Source of the DNA: Sarocladium kiliense
Taxonomy: Eukaryota > Ascomycota > Sordariomycetes > Hypocreales > Sarocladiaceae
DNA: 64,000 nt
NCBI GenBank assembly: GCA_030734395.1
Contig: JAUZTG010000051.1
Coordinates: 248,001-312,000, forward strand
Direction of reading: 5' to 3'
Under the pieces are notes generated by a model, which saw only the letters and a program-made list of their open reading frames with translations, was not told the origin of the DNA and ran no database searches. The position numbers and the translations under genes were made by a program. The stretch's first letter is position 1. Each line of letters begins with the position of its first letter. Below, in pieces: positions 32,502 through 45,835 of the stretch.

Positions 32502-35500
32502 GGCAGCCTATTGAAGCCTGTAGCGGGAGAACCCTAGGTACTGGGCATGCAGCTCTCGAGCTCTCCCTAGCAGGTGCATGAACTGCTCCAATCTCGCGAA
32601 GACTAGGTGCGTTGGAGGTATTAGTTGCTCTGCAGGAGATTCCACCCGCTCGGTTCGAATTTGATCGCACATGCATCAGAACTCACATGACCAATTTGTC
32701 CTCTGTGAAGTGTCGCCTGCAGTGGAACCCTAGCGTTCAGCAGGTTTTATTGATGGTGGGGTTGGACTGAACAAGAAGGCAGCGCCGGCAACATTGCATG
32801 CAAGCAGCTTGAGAACGAGGCCGACCAAGTCTCACGCTCATGCATGATGATCCCTTGGGCTCGAGCCTGAAACAGGCAGGCATCCGGAGGAGGAAGTGGG
32901 AAGCAGGGTTCGTGCCGCAGCCGCTGCCCGGGGGGAGGGGGGCGGTTGGCAGAGTGGGGGCCTCAGAGCATACGATGCTGATGCCCAGATGCCCAAATGC
33001 CCAATTCCAGGACCGACACTGCTCATTCCTTTGGCGTGACTCGTGAGGTTGCAATGGGCAAACTCTGATGAAACGCCCCGGCAGTTGCGTCGTATTTGGC
33101 TATGGTACCGTGCCTATAGATTACAATGGCATAGTCGGATGCTTCCGGGAATATGACCCTTTTGCGCTGCCTTCACCGAGTGGTGCTCATCCGGCCATGT
33201 GTGGAGGTCAACCAGAGGAGCCACCGTTGAGAGGGGCATCTGGCACGGTGTCAGACCACTTTGTGGGCGAGGCGAAGTGACACCAGCAAGTGCAGCCTTG
33301 CTTTTTCTGTTGACTCTGTATTATAGTCTAGGGTTCACTTTTGGTTGTCATTCCCCAAGCTGACCAGCCCTTTCTCGAGTCAAGTGCATGGTGCTCAGCG
33401 AAAGCACTTTCAAGTACTGGTAACCTGCAGCCTGGGGGGTTGTGATAGTAGGCCCCTGACATCGGCTTGCGTTTTGCTTCTTTCGTTTCGCAGGCGACTC
33501 TCATGCAATTGAGCCTGCTCATGTCGGTCTGAACCGGGGTGACAGCAACGCGGGACTCCAAGAACCAGGGTCTGTCATGCTTGCAGAGGGGCGACACGGG
33601 TGATTGTTCTGTTTGAAGAATGACAGGTCAATGTGGGGGAAGAGAAACCTTGATGATAGGCGAGAAGTGACAGCTGCTAGTGTGTAAATCGCTGAGATGG
33701 CTTGTCAATGCAAGAATGACTTTCGTGCGATTACCTCCTCGAGGCGCAAGGGCCTGTTTTGCCATGTGAAGTAAGGCATGGCGACGATATTTTCGTTCCA
33801 TGGCGTTGGTGACAAACTCGACATGTCTCGGACACCCCCTGCAGCATCACGCGTTATAAGCCTCGTAGGGTGACAGTTGAGGCTGCAGAGGCATGTGGAT
33901 CGGCAATGGAACCCGAAAGACAAGTACGGAGTACCTGCAGCCTTTGCATTCGGCATTGCGGGGATTGAATTTGTGATGGCAGCTCACATCGCACAGTGGT
34001 TGAGCCGATGCTTCTCAAGGCCTTCACTTTGGCAGCTTCGGCTCGGGGTAGGCAGCAGAGCAAGTGGCACCTTGTCAGACGGGTGGCCGACGGCAGCTCG
34101 CAACTGGCAGGCCGGACCCCTGGCCAGACAGGTGGCCCCCCTGGCTTCGGGTTGCGCTTTCCACCCTGATCACTACAGATGCAAGAGCAAAGGGGAGAGA
34201 GGGCGCATCCAGTCACAGGCATGCATTGAATCCCCCTTCCTGCCACTGCGGCCGTCCGTACCTGAATGTGCACCATCATCGCCAACGCCGCGCTACTGTA
34301 CTCCCACCGGAGTGCCAATATTAGGGGGGGCCAGCGCAGTAGCGCATACCTAGATAGTTAGCTACCTTACGGAGTACCTTCCGTTGAAGTTGCCACTGCA
34401 GCAGCTGGGGTGCCTGATTTGGGTCCCCGACCAAGTTATCGTATCGTTTTGACTCGCCTAGCCCACTATAACTCTTCAGCAAACAATGGTTCTGACAATG
34501 CATCATGCACGACCTGCAGACTGCATGCAGCAGGCAAACACGCCAGGCCTTCGCCGCGGAGAATTAATCAGGCACTGTTATGGCCACGGGCACGAGCGGC
34601 AATGCACCTCGGAATCCGCCTCCAGATCTCATGTGGACAATTGTGTTCAAGCACCCAAACGACCGAGCTGATCTCACAGGCAGTTCGTTCACCTTGACTT
34701 GCTATCGGCCCACGGCCTTACTAGTCGGACACATCAGAAATCGTAGCCTGGACTGGGGTCGCGATGGGTTTCGTTCACGCAGTCTCCCGAGCAGCCAAAA
34801 CAACCCAATGTTACCGTCTCACCCGACTTGCCAGGGCTGCCCAATTGACAGCTCGGAAAAGCAACGCCACCGTTAAACTTTGCTTTTGTTTCTCGCGACG
34901 GCTGTGCGTTTTTGACAGCCCAGGGATGCCTTGCGAGTAATGGCTTTGCATCGGCTACATCCCCGCCTCCTTGTTCTCGTCGAGGCATACCGTACGATTC
35001 GCGTCCGCCTGACATGCTTTGGCGACGCCACCAATACACCATTCTCTCAGCTCCTTCAGCCTGGTTCTCTTGGTGGCGCAGGATCGGAAATGGACCCCCT
35101 GAACACACGTGTTGGAAAATGGAGCTTCAACCGCCTCTGCCGCCTCCTTGAACTAAAGTTATCGCGGCAAATCTCTCGGCCGGCACCACTGGCAGTGCCC
35201 AAGATATTCTCGACGCCATAGTCGCGTCGACTCAAGCAACTAGCGACACCCGACTGATGGCCAAGCCCCGAGGATTGAGGTGGCCAGCGACGGCCGATCG
35301 CAGCTGAATCTTGGTTGCCCTCCATTCGACACCCACTCGTCATAAACCCCACAACTCGTCTCAACAGCCCCGGGCACAGTGAAAACCAGAAGACATCGCT
35401 ACTGCATCTCACCGACTCATCAGACACCAAATCGATTACTTAATTAACCCCATTTGATGCGCTACTATTGAGCGTCTTAACATTTTGGGCTGAGGCAATA

Positions 35501-37642
35501 GCACCCCATCTGGCCTCGTGGGTATGGCAATTGGGCTCCTTTCCTTCCATTGCAAGCCAATCCTGACCATACTGTCACTCAAATGCTAGTGTGACACTTT
35601 GCCCACCGATACTCGCTGGCTGGGCAAAACAAGCTCCAGTATTGAGACGTGAGGCATCGTCGATGCCCTCTCGGAACAGTGCCATCCTTGGGGGCTGCGC
35701 GCGCAGTGCTGTCATGCACGCAGGACCCCTGTCCTGGCTCCAGGCCTCTTTGGAGTCCACCGGGGCCTTTCCAAGCCCCGAGATTCTGCATTTACTGGAC
35801 ACAGGCAGCCCGCGTATCTCACATACATGAACCCGCAGAGGCAGACCCTGTTGCGACCTGCACTTCTACAGGAGGGGTGGGCTTGCTCAAGCCACAGAGG
35901 CCATGCTGTCCCCGCCCCTCAACGCCCTCTGCCAATCTCGCGTGCTTGATGGATACCCCCGGCCAATGACCAACTCGAGTCCAGGATCCATTCTCCGGGG
36001 GTTGACCGGCTGCGGAGCCCTTGTCGCAAAGCTGTGGTACTGCCAAGTGCCTGGCTACGAGACCAAAGCCTGCTCCGACGGGACCGAGCATCACTGAAGC
36101 AGGACCTCTAGCTAGCGTCAATAACAACACAACGGCGCACGCAGAAGAAGGCAACGCTGGTGGTGGGTCGACGATTACGGATGGCTGGCCCAGTGGTGTA
36201 TTATGCTAGACGCTGGGCAGGAGAGTATCTTGAGACGCGCCAGTTTGGCCACTTACACCAGTCAGTCCTAGTGAAGCCTGCGGGCCCATCCGGCTTGAGA
36301 TGGTACTGTGAAGGTGGTCCTGCTGTGGAGGCATCTTCTCCCATCAAGTTTATTGCGATTCTGGTGAATTTTATGGTCGACTTTGGCGTCCATACTCTCT
36401 GCGCCGCCCTGTAATTGGCTTGCCTATCGCCGGATTCTGCATGATGAATTCGACGGGTTGAGGCGACTACACAAGGGATCCCCCTTTCTCTCTCTCGACA
36501 CGATGGCCCGGGACTCTCGAGTCGCACTCAAGCCTTGGGATGGAGAAGACTGGACTGACCGTACTGTCTATTGATTGAAGAACCGGAGCCACCCGGTGGG
36601 CCTCATTGTTGGCTTCATTTCTCGTTCACGAAAACTTCATGCGCTTGGGAGTTGTGTCGAAATCCTCCATGTTTCACTGACCAATCATGCATACGGCACA
36701 CATTAGTTCACTACGGTGATTGCATGGTCCTGTTCTGTGCCTAGATGCAGTTCAGAGGCCAACCTGTTTGCTGACTCGCTCACTGAGGATCCCCGGCGTA
36801 CATCTATGCCAGGGAGCTACTATACGGTAAATTCTTCTGTCCGCCGACCAACGAGGTGATGTCTCGACTCAGTCGAGTGCAGCACATCCCTCGTCAATGT
36901 CAGTCACCAGCATGATGCTACCTTGTGAGGTCTCATCGGTGACGCTTGGGCAGGACCCTTCAACCGAGGATCGCCACGCCAGTGTCTCCCAAATCTGGTG
37001 TCGCGGCTGGTCTAGTCGATTTTCGATGATACGTCCGGATCTGCAGCGCCCAAGCCATGCCCATGTCGCCTCGACACAATTAGCATTTCGCACACCCCCT
37101 TACCCCCCTCCCCTCCTTCTCAGTCTACAAATAATCAGGGCCCGTAGTTTTGCTACGTTAGCTCACCGTCAAGGAGTACCCCCGGCCACTGGTTCCACCT
37201 CTCTTTACTCCTGGGCCTTACACTGAGATATCCATCACGAATATATACCGTTCGGCGCCCCAGTGGCTTGCAGGCAGCCAAACAACTCCCGGCTTCCTAT
37301 TCCTACCAACACAACCGTGTGCACTGGTATCTTTGTACAACCAGGTGCCAACAAAGAATCCCCAGACAGCACCCCTCAAGCGATACACAAACCAGGCCCG
37401 ACCTTCCTGTGGCCTTCACGCAGTCTCCCATTGTCACTCATTGTTGAACTCTATGCTTTCGTACATGAGTTTAAGCATTTTTTAAGAATCACGAAAAGGA
37501 CATCGCATCGGGCGCCAACACCTCGTTGCCTTATCAGAGTAGGGGACTTGGTTGTGAGTAGACAGCTTCGATAGGGATATTGGATCCGGCCCTGTTCTTC
37601 CAGTGTGGGAGTGGCATGAGATTCTTGGGGTGAACAGGCGCC
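25831..37642. other. 11.8-kb gene desert
   Basis: I find no coding region here that I can support. Open frames reach 313 codons (30458-31399 minus) but none has recognisable motifs, biased composition or splice structure. Base composition is near balanced, not AT-rich, so it does not look like strongly RIP-mutated repeats. It holds a T26 tract (32476-32501), three copies of TACGGAGTAC, and at its right end the upstream region of a C2H2 transcription factor. Long upstream regions are common for fungal developmental regulators, so part may be regulatory. Confidence 0.5.
32476..32501. repeat. T homopolymer (26 nt)
   Basis: Twenty-six T in a row. It lies between two copies of the 10-mer GGTGCATGAA at 32445-32454 and 32573-32582. 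Confidence 0.9.
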
Positions 37643-39071
<1,429 letters not shown>

Positions 39072-39823
39072 GAACCATTTGAAGGAAGGGCGCACGTTCA
39101 CATTGATTTATCACGATATATACGCTGCATACGTGGGTTTCCGAGGCATGCATACACATACCCAGACCGGAGACGATGGCAATCTACAGGCAGGCCTTCG
39201 ACTTTTGCGTGTGAAGGTTGTTCATAATAGGAGTTTCGGTATTCTTAATCATGGAGGGTGGTTTTGTTAATGATTTAAGCGACGAGCCAGAACGAAGGTG
39301 TAGCGACGATTGATACCCGTCTACAGACTGTGTCTAATAATATTTCTGATTCCTAATCCGCATATATCTAGCATTGAATAATTAAGAAAGTGTAATGTTC
39401 CCCCACGATATATATCTAATCTATGTGGCTGCAAGCAACGGACACGGAAGTGGGCTGGAGAAATGTAGCAACCCCAACCCTGGAATGGGAGGATCGGAAC
39501 GGAAAAATATCGGCCCTGGGGCTCCGTGAGAAAGGCACCGACGGCGATGACACACGACCAACGACCTGGCCACCCCAACATCTCAACTCACCCCATACGT
39601 GCGCCAAGCACCATCACTATGACTTCTCCGAGGTGACGACCTCATCAGTACCTTCATTTGCCGACGTGAAGATCTTCTCTCCGCTCCTACTCGCGCCCTG
39701 TCTGAGGGTCGACTAACGAGCCTTCAACGTGGCCGAGGTCGCCGCGCATCAAGCTACGCCAGAGCGGACAGCACCTCGACCTTGCAGCATTCCAAAGGCA
39801 CCACGCTTCAGATATCAGGAACC
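39072..39823. other. Intergenic between the C2H2 gene and YME1
   Basis: 3' flank of the zinc finger gene, with AT-rich patches near 39340-39420, then the YME1 promoter. No gene seen. Confidence 0.6.
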
Positions 39824-42081
39824 ATGGCAGTCAACGCGAATATCGCCCTCAGGGCTTTGCGACAATCAACTATGTCATCCGCTACATCTGTGATGAAGCG
39901 TGCTTTTCTCGACGGCCATCGCCAAAGTCTCCGCCAAACTTCACAACACATTTCGAATCCCTACCGCCTTGCAAATCCTCGCTTCTTCTCTCCTTTACGT
40001 TCGAACATCTATTCCCCCACACCTTTCGCCTTGCTGAGGCATTTTGGTACCACCAGCAGTGTGCCTCGTCACCAGCTGTCCACCATGGAAGAGTCAGCGA
40101 ACAAGAACCCTGGAAACGCAAACGCTCAGCTCGCCTTCTACCAGCTTCTTCTTCGAGCTAACATGCCCGGCATCCTGGTGGAAAGATATCAGACGGGGAG
40201 ATTCGCGACAAGTCCTGCTACTGAGGAGGTATATCAAAGGGCTCTTTCGATGCTCAACGCCGGGGTTGCTGGTTCATCCCACTTCGGCGTTGGCAGTGGT
40301 CAGCCTGGGAACCAGAACCCTGGATTACAACAGCTCATTGGAACGCAAACGATGACAGGTGCTACCGGTGACATGGGTGGAAAGGGCGGTTCTTACGACC
40401 CAGTTCATGTCGTCGTGAAGGAATCTACCGCTTCGCTTATCTTCCGATGGTTCAAGTTTATCGTCACATTCGCTATTGTCACTTATCTGTGCATGACTGC
40501 GGTCACTATCTTGATCACGACCGCCTCGTCTTTCACCAAGGGCCCTGGTGCTAAGACGGACTCGGAAGTCCGAGCTGAGAAGCAGACGACCAAATTTTCT
40601 GATGTCCATGGCTGTGATGAAGCCAAGGACGAGCTGCAAGAAGTTGTTGAGTTTCTGAGAAATCCCGAAAACTTCTCAGATCTTGGTGCCAAGCTCCCCA
40701 AGGGTGTTCTCCTCGTTGGCCCCCCTGGTACTGGAAAGACTCTCCTGGCCCGGTCCGTCGCCGGTGAGGCTGGTGTGCCTTTCTTCTACATGTCTGGCAG
40801 CGAGTTCGATGAGATCTTTGTTGGCGTTGGCGCAAAGCGTGTGCGCGAACTGTTCACTGCGGCAAAGGCAAAGGCTCCTGCCATCGTCTTCATTGATGAA
40901 TTGGATGCCATTGGCGGCAAGCGCAACCCCCGCGACCAGGCTCACTCAAAGCAGACCCTGAATCAGTTGTTGACTGAACTTGATGGCTTTGATCAGGACA
41001 GCAACATCATCATCATTGGGGCTACGAACCTACCTAAGTTACTGGACAAGGCTCTTACACGACCTGGACGTTTCGACCGCCACATCAATGTTGACCTTCC
41101 CGATGTTCGCGGTCGTGTTGCCATTCTGAAGCATCACGCCAAGAAGCTCAAGATTTCCCAGGATATCGACATGGAGTCTTATGCTGCACGTCTAGCTGGG
41201 CGTTCAGGCGCGGAACTAGAGAACCTCTTGAATGTTGCTGCCCTCCGGGCCAGCAGAGCTCGTGCCAAGGAAATCACGAAACCAGATATGGAGTACGCCT
41301 ACGATCGCCTCACAATGGGATCCGACAAGAAGTCTATGGTGGTCAGCGAGAAGGAGAAGGAAATGACGGCCTATCACGAAGCAGGGCATGCACTTGTGCA
41401 GCTATTTGAGAAGGACAGCTCCAGCACCCTCTATAAGGTGACGATTCTGCCGAAGGGACCGAGCCTTGGACATACGGCCATGCTGCCCCAAATCGACAAA
41501 TATTCCTACACTGCTGCCGAGTACATGTCGAACATTCGTGTGTCATTGGGCGGGAAAATGGCGGAGGAGCTCCAGTATGGCGACGACAAAGTAACCAGCG
41601 GCGTGTCATCGGTACGTACTGCCCCTTCGTTCGGGGTAACGAGAACTGAACTGACGTTTCACAGGACTTGCAAAGAGCCACCGACCTCAGCTTTACCATG
41701 GTCACATCCTTTGGCATGTCTCGGGCTCTCGGTCCTGTCGAGTATCAGCGGCGCTACGAAAACTTGAGCTCCGAAACTCGCTCAATGATCGAAAATGAGG
41801 TCCAGAAGACCTTGAAGGCCTCATATGAGGACGTCAGGCGTTTACTCACTGATAAGCGCAAAGAGCTTGACCTCCTAGCTCAAGCGCTTGTCAAGTACGA
41901 GACCCTCGATAGGGCGGAAGTAGAGAAGGTGATTCGGGGCGAGTCGCTACCAGGCAGAACTATTGTTCCACCAGGACCCTTGGTTTTGCCGATACCTGAA
42001 GAGACCCAACCTGCGGGCTTGGCGGGGATACCGCACCCGCAGCCACCAGAGTCTCCAGCACCACCGGCAGCGGCATCGTGA
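39824..42081 (+). CDS. YME1: Mitochondrial i-AAA protease Yme1
   Basis: Two exons, 39824-41611 and 41665-42081, 734 residues, start at ACCATGG. This is the inner-membrane AAA metalloprotease facing the intermembrane space, which degrades unfolded and short-lived proteins there. The N-terminus is basic and hydroxylated, as in a mitochondrial presequence. A single membrane span ([19 protein letters not shown]) near residue 220 supports the i-AAA rather than the two-span m-AAA type. Walker A GPPGTGKT is near residue 299, Walker [13 protein letters not shown] follows, then the second region of homology ([18 protein letters not shown]). The zinc site HEAGH is at residues 518-522. The family's [14 protein letters not shown] segment sits near the end. 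The C-terminal Pro-rich extension is a fungal add-on. The call is secure. Confidence 0.96.
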
Positions 42082-42756
42082 AGAGGTGAAGGGCGCAAGA
42101 GAACTCCATTATCAAGTGTCAGCAGCAGCTGGCTCCAGTTGATGGATCGTGCTCTCTTCAAATTCTTTTCGCTGACGGAGATGGCTCCGGCTGCGCCTAA
42201 CGGCGGAGGGTTGCACAGCGTGGGATTTGCTACCAAAGCGAACATGTACTGTACCCAGCGACCAAGTCGTCTTTCACAGGGCATCTGAACCCGCCTGTTT
42301 GCATCGGAGGGCAGTTTGGAAGCCTTTCGAACTGTATAGCACCAGGAATTTCCGGTGACACTGTCCCCATGACTTGGACAACCACAGCTCGCCTTTGGCA
42401 GCTACATAGATTCCTTACGTTGTTAATGTACCAAAAATATTCAATCGAGCGTTTTTGAAGTTTGTCCTGTCTGAAGTGCGGATGGATAGGACTGGCGTGA
42501 TAACGTTGCCGGCACAGTGATGACGCCACGGCGATCCCCGCAGTCGGGAATAGGGGATTCCGGCGCCGAGGGTTAATACCGACGTGCCCCTCTTACGATA
42601 TGATAGAGCGCCGCCGTTGCATCTCTGCGCAGCTTTCTGTGAGGTAGATCTTGATTCTTTTATTCTCGTAAGACTCCAGTGACTGGACATTAAAACACGT
42701 CGAAACCTCATATCACGCATCACTCGTCACCGAGCACGCCTTCTCGACACTTCAAA
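42082..42756. other. Intergenic between YME1 and the reductase gene
   Basis: 3' flank of YME1 and promoter of the next gene. Nothing else seen. Confidence 0.6.
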
Positions 42757-43978
42757 ATGGTTAATGTACTTCTCACAGGTATGTTGGGTCCCCAAGCGAC
42801 ACGAAAGGATTAGCTGAACCTAACATAACGTTGCATCCAGGCGGCTCAGGCTTCATTGCCGGTAAGCACCTTGCTTCCTTTGCTGACCACTCTATCGCGG
42901 GAGCGTCCGTGCTGTCCGTTTAACTCATGCTTACTATCCTGTAGCGCACATCCTTGAGCAGTTGCTCGAACAGGGCCATCAGGTCACCACCACGGTTCGG
43001 TCTGAGGACAAGGCACAGAAGATTAGGGATGCGCACAAGGACAAGGCAGATCGTCTTAATGTCGTGATTGTGCCTGATGTCGCCGTGGCTGGTGCCTTTG
43101 ATGAGGTGGTGAAGACACCCGGGATTGAGGTTGTTATGCATACCGCGAGTCCGTTCCATTACAAGTGGAGTGAGTAGCTGCTATCCGCTTGACTGTTGGA
43201 TCGAATACTGATGCAATGACGTGTAGCTGATGGACAGAAGGAGGTTATTGAGCCTGCACTCAACGGCACCAACGGGATGCTGAAAGCTATCAAGGCTCAT
43301 GCCCCAGGGGTCAAGCGTCTCATCATCACGTCCTCATTCGCGTCAATCATGGACGAGGACAAGATTGATGATCCTCACCACGTCTTTACGGAGAAATCGT
43401 GGAATCCGGCCACTATGGACGACTTCCACAAATCCCGCCCGACGGTCTACCGTCTCTCCAAGAAGTATGCCGAGAAGGCGGCCTGGGACTTCGTCGAGAA
43501 GGAGAAGCCGAACTTCGATGTCGCTACTATTTGTCCACCTCTTGTCCTCGGCCCCGTCGTGCACCACCTCGCTACTCTGGACAGTATCAACACCTCTAAC
43601 GAGCGTATCGTTGGACTGGTGCAGGGCAAGTGGAAAGATGAGATCCCACCAACTGGACCGGTGCAATTCTGGGTTGATGTGCGGGATGTCGCGCAAGCTC
43701 ACATCCTCGCAATGGATAAGGCAGAGGCTGGAGGCAAGAGATTGTTCACTACCGCTGGCTACTTCTCGAACCGGGAGATCTTGGATATCGTGAGGACACA
43801 CTTCCCTGATCTGGAAGACCGTTTGCCGCCGAAGGACCTGAAGGGTGGGGATCCGGCGCCGGCGGACAAGATCTGCAAGTACAATAACGAGGAGACCGTG
43901 AAGACTTTGGGGATTAAGTGGACGAGCTTGGAGGATAGCATGGTTGAGCTGGTCAAGTCTGTCAAGGACAAGATCTAA
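42757..43978 (+). CDS. NAD(P)-dependent reductase of the Gre2 / extended SDR type
   Basis: Four exons: 42757-42778, 42841-42861, 42945-43169 and 43227-43978; all phases fit, 339 residues. Two of the exons are only 22 and 21 nt, coding the N-terminal nucleotide-binding turn MVNVLLTGGSGFIAAHILEQLLEQGH, a clear Rossmann TGxxGFxxxH motif. The catalytic Tyr and Lys appear in VYRLSKKYAEKAAW, and the active-site serine region is RLIITSSFAS. The family covers methylglyoxal and other carbonyl reductases (yeast Gre2), dihydroflavonol-type reductases and secondary-metabolite ketoreductases. Substrate cannot be read from sequence. No biosynthetic cluster surrounds it, so a general stress or detoxifying role is the default inference. 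It was absent as one long frame because of the tiny 5' exons. Confidence 0.92.
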
Positions 43979-44141
43979 GCCGCGCGCCAAGTGTCAAGGT
44001 TGAAGATCATAAAGGCCCCCGACTTCAAGTCCACAAGTTTAGATCGTCGACACAGTGCTCATTGATCAATAGACTGGGTTCTGTGTCATGTCTTATGGAC
44101 GTATCTTGGACGAAATGCACAGTAAATGCGTTGACAGGATT

Positions 44142-45835
44142 TCAGTACCTGCCTCCCATTCTCTGAAGATCGTCTTCGCCTATTGTTGACTTTGTTGGAC
44201 CTGCCAGATGCAACTTCTTCGGCGAGGACAATGCCACACCCGGGCCTCCTCCTCCATTCCCTGACCAACTTCCTCCACTATCCCTCGCCTCCCTCTCATA
44301 CTCTTCCGTCAACTCGCACAGATCTCGCGATGGCCCAGTCAGAGTCACACCGCTAGCTGGGTTATGTCCTACAATACCAATGGCGACCCCGATCTCTCCG
44401 TGTCGACTTGGATTAAAGCTCCTACTGTGGAAGCTCTCGGCTGGCGTTGGTGGAAGCTTCTTATTTGGTGCTGACCCGGGGCTGGCGAGGCTATGGACTC
44501 GGCTGGGGTGGCGGACGTGTTGCGTAGATGACCTTTCGCAAGGCTCGGAGCGGATTCTCCCAGAGTGTGTTGAGCTTCCTGCTGTGCAACTGCTGTTCCC
44601 GCTCCTAACGCTCCCATTCTCTTTCATCCAGCCCACATTCGAAAGGAGAGGGGCAGTCTGGATCTCTGCGGTCTTTCTCATCTCTTCTTTCCTGGGGATG
44701 AGATTCGCCTTCGTGGGGGAATAAAGAGGACTTTCTGGGAAGCCTGGTCCCCGCTGGAATGAGACCGGAGGACTCCAGCTGCTGACGCTGAGTCCTAATG
44801 GCAGAAGACGGCGCTCCTTCAGCCTCAGAGGAGGTGCCAAAGGAGCGCCATCTGATCCGTGCATGGATGGTGGTGGCGTTGATGGTGAGAGATATGATGA
44901 ATGTGGAAATGAACCTGGTCTAGTGTTGCTGGGACTGATAGGCCGTGATCTTCTCTTGCGAATTGCCTTGATGCGAAATAGACACAGCACAGCTGCGACA
45001 AGAACAACGATCCCTACAACCACCGAGATAGCTATCGCAACCTTCTCCCCGGTCGAATGACTAGGATCCTCGCCGTCTTCCGACCCATGAGCATTGATGG
45101 AAACATTGCTAGCTGTAAGAGACGGATCCACTATAGATGAAATCGTTGAATCAGATAAGATTCCTCTGGTGATACTAGGAACCATGGTGTCCTGTGTAAG
45201 CGCTTCGATTGATCGAGATGATGGAGTCGCAGTGGGAGATGTCCCTTTCAGCCGTTGACACCGAGGATCATGGCCGTGTACAGCCTCTCGAGAACACGTG
45301 TAAGTGGCATCGGGCGGCCCGGGGTCAATCACTGAGCTGTATCCAATACTGCCATTCTTAGCATTGAACTACTTAGGTATTGGAGTCAAGACGGGAGAGT
45401 CACTTACTTGGAGCACGTGTTGATGATCCAGTTGATGTTCGCTACACCTCGTGTCAGCCACCGCCGGACGACCAAGTATACTTCTCTTCCACCGCAACAA
45501 ATCATGGTAGATTGCAGCATTGGTAAGACTGGAGCATGAAGGGGTGACGTACGGTCCTCGCCTAGTCTTTCCACGTTATCAACGCCACAAAGCTGAGCGT
45601 CGCAACAGTAGAGATGCCAGAAAGGGTGATCCTTGCTATGTCGCTGGGTCTTGTCTGAAAGCGTCTCGCAAACCTTGATGAATGTCTCATCCTCGTCTTG
45701 GACGTCGTCTATGGGGACCAAATTCTGGAGAAACCGCTGTCGACATGAAGAGATGCATTTCGGTGCGTTTGCGACATTGTAAGCGATGGATCCCCATTTC
45801 TTGCCGTCGCAGGTATTGGACTTTCCTGTCGTCAT
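44142..45835 (-). CDS. Cys-rich single-pass membrane protein, first exon uncertain
   Basis: Three exons are supported on the minus strand: 45553-45835, 45408-45441 and 44142-45348, giving 507 residues from ATG 45835. The N-terminal domain has many cysteines in short spacings (CDGKKW, CISSC, YCCDAQLCG, NTCSNIG, TCSREA), as in extracellular disulfide-rich folds of fungal surface proteins. A Ser/Thr-rich stalk follows, then one membrane span (KVAIAISVVVGIVVLVAAVLCLF, about residues 207-230), a basic stop-transfer stretch RIKAIRKRR and a long disordered tail. No signal peptide precedes the cysteines in this model. A good acceptor just upstream (CATCCCACAG, ending about 45874) would extend the protein by GSFYPPNTALTP, so at least one 5' exon is probably missing. 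Sensor or cell-wall role is inference. Confidence 0.7.

Noticed and set aside
42757..45835. Secondary metabolite gene cluster around the reductase
   Set aside because: Neighbours are YME1 and a Cys-rich membrane protein. No polyketide, peptide or terpene synthase is present.
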